From positions 1 to 64,000 of the forward strand of contig JBBCIG010000011.1 in assembly GCA_037200685.1 (NCBI GenBank): a stretch of 64,000 nucleotides of DNA, written 5' to 3'. Positions within the stretch are counted from its first letter, which is position 1, and each line of letters opens with the position of its first letter. The notes under the pieces were generated by a model. That model was not told where the DNA came from, ran no database searches, and saw only the letters and a program-made list of their open reading frames with translations. The DNA comes from JAJKIP01 sp037200685 (GTDB lineage: Bacteria; Bacteroidota; Bacteroidia; Chitinophagales; Chitinophagaceae). A program made the position numbers and the translations under genes. Of the stretch, positions 61,010 through 64,000 are shown one piece after another.

Positions 61010-61235
61010 GTCTCTTTTGATTTCGGTAATTTTTCTCTTCCCGCCGGTCTTCAATCATAACGTTTCCCAGGCGATGTCTCGGCCAGCACAGCTTCGAATA
61101 AAAGAATATAGCGGCCGGACTCGCCGTCATTTTATCGCAGTTTTATTTTATCCTGGGTTTGGAAAATTAGTAGATTCGTATCGATAGAATAGAATGCTTT
61201 TTAAGAATAATAACAATTTAGCTGAGGATAGTTAT
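61009..61235. repeat. rest of the gap before the DKNYY gene
   Basis: Contains the second copy of GAATATAGCGGCCGGACTCG (about 61104) and no convincing gene or promoter box. Confidence 0.4.
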
Positions 61236-61925
61236 ATGAGATCACTTCTTGTCGCCATAATTATATTTTTTATTGAATTATCCTCATCCTGCAATGATCA
61301 TAAAATAAAGACATCTCCGCAAGCCCAAGAAATATATGCAAGAGAACCGGTTGACAGTGGGAGTTATAAATATATAAAGTATAAACTCTACTATACCAGC
61401 TCCGGCCAACTTTGCGAAAGAAAACTTGTCTTTGCTAAAGGGACAGATTGCAATTGTTTGTTTAAAGTGTATTATGATAGCATTTATATTGTATATACCA
61501 GAGATACAATACTTGAAAAGCCGCTCAATGCCTTTATTGATATAAATTCTTTTGTTGAGATCGACTCAACTCAATTTTCAAAAGATAAAAACAGGGTTTT
61601 TTATTTTCACAGTAATTCGGATGGTGGAAACAGAGCCATTGTTCACAAAGCTGATCCTGCAACTTTTAAGCGACTTTGTGAGTATCGCTGGGGTATAGAT
61701 AAAGATCATGTGTTCTATGAAACAGACATCCTGGAAGGCCTTAATGTAAAAAATGTACAGGTATTGTATCCGCCGGATACGTCAGACCATTTTATTGAGT
61801 ATATAAAAGATGAAAAAAATGTTTTCAAGGCCGATAAACTTTTAACAGGGGCAGATGCAAAGACATTTAAAGTTGTAAGCGGTGAAAAATGGCTTGCAGA
61901 AGATAAGAATAAAAAATATTATTGA
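61236..61925 (+). CDS. DKNYY-domain lipoprotein
   Basis: 229 aa from the ATG at 61236, where a lipoprotein signal begins (MRSLLVAIIIFFIELSSSC); the frame opens at 61194. The body carries DKNYY-type repeats (FSKDKNRVFYFHSNSDG, GIDKDHVFYETDILEGLN, IKDEKNVFKADKLLTGADAK), a domain that typically forms a repetitive beta structure on surface proteins, and ends EDKNKKYY. Function unknown. Confidence 0.8.
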   Translation: MRSLLVAIIIFFIELSSSCNDHKIKTSPQAQEIYAREPVDSGSYKYIKYKLYYTSSGQLCERKLVFAKGTDCNCLFKVYYDSIYIVYTRDTILEKPLNAFIDINSFVEIDSTQFSKDKNRVFYFHSNSDGGNRAIVHKADPATFKRLCEYRWGIDKDHVFYETDILEGLNVKNVQVLYPPDTSDHFIEYIKDEKNVFKADKLLTGADAKTFKVVSGEKWLAEDKNKKYY

Positions 61926-61957
61926 ATAGCACGGATCGATGGGGGCTTTATGGATCA

Positions 61958-62038
61958 ATAATGCTGAGTAGAATTCATGCAGCACAAGAGTGCGACGCAA
62001 CAACCGATGCTAGTAGCACTGTCGCTGGGTACATATAA
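61958..62038 (-). repeat. family A dispersed repeat, copy 14
   Basis: Minus-strand core GGTTGTTGCGTCGCACTC with flanks CAGCGACAGTGCTACTAGC and ATTCTACTCAGCAT, beginning 33 bp after the DKNYY stop. Confidence 0.8.
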
Positions 62039-62235
62039 TAAGCCCTATTAAATAGCAAATCACTTTTTAATACGGGTAGTTGTATCAAAATCAGACAGCG
62101 TATGTGCTATTTCGGACACTTTGCACAGGACAGCGATTGCAATCAGTTCTTAATCAAGCATGAATTTAATGGCATACTTATTATACAATCATTGGCGGGA
62201 AAGTCTTTTGGTTTAAGGCTTTTTCATATTTATCG

Positions 62236-62271
62236 AAACCCCTTCGTATCTACGGAGGGGTTTTTCTTTTG
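62236..62271 (+). terminator. strong Rho-independent terminator with no gene directly before it
   Basis: 13-bp stem AAACCCCTTCGTA / TACGGAGGGGTTT (one G-U pair), 2-base loop, then TTCTTTT. The nearest upstream plus-strand gene ends more than 300 bp earlier with a repeat between, so it may end a small RNA from about 62060-62235. Confidence 0.8.
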
Positions 62272-62336
62272 CTGAATAAAACCTTCACCCGATTCATCAT
62301 TCTTCCTATATTTATTCTCCGCAAAACAAAACCATT

Positions 62337-63293
62337 ATGGACAACCGTCTTTGCATTAATAAAAACTTGCTATTACTAATAAGTATTTTCTTTTTCTCAT
62401 CAGCCACCGCACAAGACACTCCCAAAAAATTCTTATTGCGGGATGAAGGCAAATCACAATTGAGTTACGAGGACCTTAGAAATCCTGCCAACAACTGGTA
62501 TGTGCCGGTGCCTGCGGGACGTGATATACAACTGGTAGGACATGGTTGTGTATTGATCGGTACGGGAAGTGGATATGAAGAAAGAAAAATTTCCACCGGT
62601 GAAAAGGCGAATGAATTGACTTCCTTCCCCGGTACACTTTCCGCACACAGGTTACGCAATGGAAATACTTTATTAACTGGTATGAACTGGCAGGGAAAAA
62701 AGGGAGTGGTATTAGTGGAAGTAGACAAGAACGGCATTGTAAAAAAACAAATAGCGTATGGAGGATTTACTTATTTACGTCTTGTACGTGAAACGCCTTC
62801 CGGAACTTTTTTAGTAGCGGCGGAGGATACTTTGTTTGAAGGAAATGCAGCGGGTGATGTACTATGGAAAGTAAAGATCAAAGGCCGTCTCGATAAACCA
62901 CATATCTGGCAGGCTGTCCGCATAACGAATGGTAAAACAATAGTGAGCACCGGTTATAATGCTAACCTTCAGTTGTTTGATGCTAATGGAAAATTAACTG
63001 ATAGTATCAGCGGTCCGCCCGAAGTAGTACCCAATTTTTTTGGCGGGTTTCAAATTTTGGCCAATGGTAATTATGTAGTTACTAATTGGGAAGGGCATGG
63101 ACTGGAGAATGGTAAACTTGGCATACAATTACTGGAATACTCGCCAGCTGGTAAACTGGTATGGTCATGGAAGCAGGACCCGGCGAAGTATTCTTCCTTG
63201 CAGGGTATTATTGTATTGGATGGATTGAATACGGATTACCTCCATGTGGAAGATGAGAAGGGAATGCTGGCGCCGGTAAGAAGTATAAAGTAA
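62337..63293 (+). CDS. exported beta-propeller-like protein
   Basis: 318 aa. Signal peptide (LLLLISIFFFSSATAQ). The mature protein shows repeated beta-strand units typical of PQQ/arylsulfotransferase-like propellers: HRLRNGNTLLTGMNWQGKKG, FLVAAEDTLFEGNAAGDVLW, QAVRITNGKTIVSTGYNANL and FQILANGNYVVTNWEGHGLE. No catalytic motif recognised. It is followed 12 bp later by a GNAT gene, possibly in the same transcript. Confidence 0.7.
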   Translation: MDNRLCINKNLLLLISIFFFSSATAQDTPKKFLLRDEGKSQLSYEDLRNPANNWYVPVPAGRDIQLVGHGCVLIGTGSGYEERKISTGEKANELTSFPGTLSAHRLRNGNTLLTGMNWQGKKGVVLVEVDKNGIVKKQIAYGGFTYLRLVRETPSGTFLVAAEDTLFEGNAAGDVLWKVKIKGRLDKPHIWQAVRITNGKTIVSTGYNANLQLFDANGKLTDSISGPPEVVPNFFGGFQILANGNYVVTNWEGHGLENGKLGIQLLEYSPAGKLVWSWKQDPAKYSSLQGIIVLDGLNTDYLHVEDEKGMLAPVRSIK

Positions 63294-63305
63294 TAATTTT
63301 ATACT

Positions 63306-63989
63306 GTGAAAGATGTATTAAACAATCCTGTTTATAATGCGTTGCTCTCCGGCGATAAGCATCTTAGTGCCGGTAATGGCAATGTAAAATTCTTCGACGA
63401 ACAGGTTTCTCCATTCGCCGGTTTTGAACAAGGTTATGATAAAGGCTTTGCGGAGTTGCATGCATTGCTTCCTGCTGGCCGCAAGATTTTATATGCTACT
63501 CCCTCCATCATCACCCAACCCGAAGGATGGAAATTACTTGAAGGAGTAAAAGGGTTACAATTTATATATACAGCAGCTAATGATTTCAAAACGGATTTCT
63601 CCAACATCATTTCATTAGGAGAAACACATATCAGTCAAATGGTGGAACTGGCTTCACTTACCAAACCTGGTCCTTTTGGAAAAAAAACAATTGATTTTGG
63701 AAGCTACTTCGGCGTTTTTGAAAAAGAGAAACTGGTAGCGATGACAGGACAGCGGCTGCATGTGCAAAATTTTACGGAGATCAGCGCCGTATGTACACAT
63801 CCTGGTCATACAGGTAAAGGTTATGCGCAATCTTTATTGCAACACCAGTTGCAACTCATACTGCGGGAAGGACAGCAACCTTTTCTGCATGTCCGCGGGG
63901 ACAACGACAGGGCAATAGCTCTCTACCAGCGGCTTGGGTTTGATATTTCAAGGTCAATGAACTTCTATTTTATGAAGAGGGAACAATAG
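63306..63989 (+). CDS. GNAT-family N-acetyltransferase
   Basis: 227-aa protein starting with GTG at 63306. The C-terminal half is a GNAT (FR47-like) domain: LVAMTGQRLHVQNFTEISAV, the acetyl-CoA loop THPGHTGKGYAQSLLQ (R/QxxGxG/A type), and VRGDNDRAIALYQRLGFD. The N-terminal half is a less conserved GNAT-like half, as in two-lobed family members. Substrate unknown. The stop falls 12 bp before the window end. Confidence 0.88.
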   Translation: MKDVLNNPVYNALLSGDKHLSAGNGNVKFFDEQVSPFAGFEQGYDKGFAELHALLPAGRKILYATPSIITQPEGWKLLEGVKGLQFIYTAANDFKTDFSNIISLGETHISQMVELASLTKPGPFGKKTIDFGSYFGVFEKEKLVAMTGQRLHVQNFTEISAVCTHPGHTGKGYAQSLLQHQLQLILREGQQPFLHVRGDNDRAIALYQRLGFDISRSMNFYFMKREQ

Positions 63990-64000
63990 GCAAGGGGCCA

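Noticed and set aside
60816..61130. 104-aa minus-strand frame
   Set aside because: It is composed of repeat DNA (the peptide includes the translated family A core) and has no independent support.
1..64000. tRNA, rRNA or tmRNA genes
   Set aside because: I saw no cloverleaf-like CCA-ending segments or rRNA-like conserved stretches in the gaps I read; a dedicated scan (for example tRNAscan-SE or Infernal) would be decisive.

Overview
The window looks like a chromosomal segment of a Bacteroidota bacterium, most likely family Chitinophagaceae. The evidence is moderate GC, TAnnTTTG-type promoter boxes, almost no Shine-Dalgarno sequences, type IX secretion (T9SS) C-terminal domains, carboxypeptidase-like regulatory domains, 7TM-DISM and PAS HisKA_3 kinases, a bacillithiol-linked YtxJ protein, and a very high load of short palindromic intergenic repeats. 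The family assignment is inference; no rRNA or tRNA gene was seen.

Layout. 1-3.4 kb: GH51 arabinofuranosidase and a YkuD-type L,D-transpeptidase. 3.4-18 kb: mainly housekeeping genes (accA, dapA, rnz, fructosamine kinase, Mrp/ApbC, PaiB-like FMN protein, lipoprotein phosphodiesterase, retropepsin-like protein, SDR, kynU, pyrF, a CAP lipoprotein between two related four-TM proteins, glutaryl-CoA dehydrogenase). 18-24.6 kb: aroK, DUF423, a 7TM-DISM histidine kinase, ftsK, lolA. 24.6-26.5 kb: an IS3-family element in a repeat-filled gap between convergent genes. 26.5-37 kb: kdsA, a threonine-dehydrogenase-like epimerase, acylphosphatase, msrC, an outer-membrane barrel, DinB-like protein, ggt, PIG-L deacetylase, two tiny membrane proteins and an SSS symporter. 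37-46.3 kb: a 0.9-kb repeat island, then a block of surface and regulatory genes (DUF2911, TonB-like protein and sigma factor, VWA protein, plug-like protein, two Cys-rich/T9SS paralogues), nearly all broken by single-base indels. 46.3-54.8 kb: xerD, lipoprotein, YkgJ-type protein, YraN, manA, DUF6580, PP-loop ligase, rnhA with a partial duplicate, and mccB. 54.8-58 kb: accessory island with an unknown gene coupled to a PIN protein, decayed tandem repeats and an antitoxin next to a ruined ParE-like toxin. 58-64 kb: ytxJ, a PAS kinase, DKNYY lipoprotein, beta-propeller-like protein and GNAT acetyltransferase.

The strongest unexplained signals are: (1) a dispersed repeat with a GTTGCGTCGCACTC core, about 14 copies, sometimes part of a composite of about 152 bp that begins at a stop codon; (2) short dispersed repeats that appear spliced in frame into protein genes (mccB, msrC, a phosphodiesterase, manA, and the end of the PAS kinase); (3) seven genes whose promoter-like box ends only 4-5 nt before the start codon, suggesting leaderless mRNAs; (4) about 20 single-base frame breaks concentrated at 34.7-55.4 kb; (5) a Cys-rich cytoplasmic head placed before a late signal peptide on T9SS proteins; (6) the coupled 55134-56390 unknown/PIN module.
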